DNA of 16,241 nucleotides. Origin: Fidelibacterota bacterium UBA7301. Lineage in GTDB: Bacteria; Fidelibacterota; Marinisomatia; Marinisomatales; TCS55. Positions 15,947 to 16,241 of the stretch are shown here, in pieces. The notes below the pieces were generated by a model, which was given only the letters and a program-made list of their open reading frames with translations, was not told where the DNA came from and made no database searches. The DNA is taken from contig DKQT01000036.1 in the NCBI GenBank assembly GCA_002471845.1, positions 130,315 to 146,555 of the forward strand, given 5' to 3'. Each line of letters begins with the position of its first letter. Within the stretch, counting starts at the first letter, position 1. The position numbers were made by a program, and so were the translations under genes.

Positions 15947-16241
15947 TTGATAAAGCCATTCGGCTAATTAGTACCACTCAGCTGAATGCATTACTGCACT
16001 TACACTTGTGGCCTATCAACGTCGTAGTCTACAACGAGCCTTATTATCAAGATGATAGGGAGAACTAATCTTAGGACAGGTTTCGCACTTATATGCTTTC
16101 AGCGCTTATCCTTTCCGAACATAGCTACCCAGCGATGCTTCTGATGAAACAACTGGTGCACCAGCGGTTCGTCCACTTCGGTCCTCTCGTACTAGAAGCA
16201 GATTCCTTCAATTCTCCTGCGCCCACGGCGGATAGAGACCG
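15947..16241 (-). rRNA. rrl: 23S ribosomal RNA, 3' end only
   Basis: About 295 nt of the 3' end of domain VI; the rest lies outside the window. The sarcin-ricin loop AGTACGAGAGGACC is intact (complement of 16180-16193). GCTGAAAGCAT, GTTCTCCCT, ACGACGTTGATAGGCC and GGTACTAATTAGCC match the bacterial 23S 3' region in order. The 3' end is estimated from alignment by eye to the E. coli terminus and could be off by several bases. Confidence 0.95.

Noticed and set aside
1..16241. CRISPR arrays, insertion sequences, integrases or att-like repeats
   Set aside because: No spaced direct repeats, transposase-like frames or terminal inverted repeats were seen; gene order and coding style are uniform.

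Overview
The window is the tail of an rRNA operon followed by twelve protein genes. Everything lies on the minus strand, so it reads from right to left. The organism looks like a Gram-negative, moderately AT-rich member of the FCB superphylum (Bacteroidota, Marinimicrobia, Calditrichota or similar). The reasons are a full-length PorX (receiver plus PglZ domain) next to tsaE, signal peptides that appear to be cut before Gln (A|Q), a large outer-membrane barrel ending in Phe, and no Shine-Dalgarno-like sequence in front of the leading genes. The phylum is an inference; the partial 23S and the 5S could settle it.

Layout, in the direction of transcription. (1) 16241-15785: the 3' end of 23S rRNA, a 5S rRNA and a strong hairpin terminator, then a ~52-bp diverged remnant of a second 5S. 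(2) 15513-8279: a tight four-gene operon encoding an unfamiliar secreted protein with an Ig/FN3-like region, a FecR-domain exported protein, a 920-aa outer-membrane beta-barrel protein and a CHASE2-linked class III adenylate cyclase. (3) 8157-1976: seven genes, mostly joined by 4-nt ATGA overlaps: porX, tsaE, tsaB, a rimI-like acetyltransferase gene, accD, surE and guaA. (4) 1829-1: glmS behind its own promoter region. It runs off the window just before its stop codon.

How the parts may work together. The four-gene operon looks like a cell-envelope sensing unit: a surface barrel, two exported proteins and an inner-membrane cyclase whose periplasmic CHASE2 domain could control cAMP synthesis inside the cell. 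Two good matches to the CRP operator (TGTGA-N6-TCACA) lie upstream of genes. One is upstream of this operon (15589-15604) and one is just downstream of a plausible glmS promoter (1866-1881). This suggests a local cAMP circuit that feeds back on the sensing operon and also touches amino-sugar (cell-wall precursor) synthesis. The next gene cluster starts with porX. The PglZ domain of PorX has been reported in Porphyromonas to be a phosphodiesterase acting on cyclic and linear oligonucleotides, so a nucleotide-signal producer and a possible degrader or effector sit side by side. The wiring is inference; the genes and sites are visible in the sequence.
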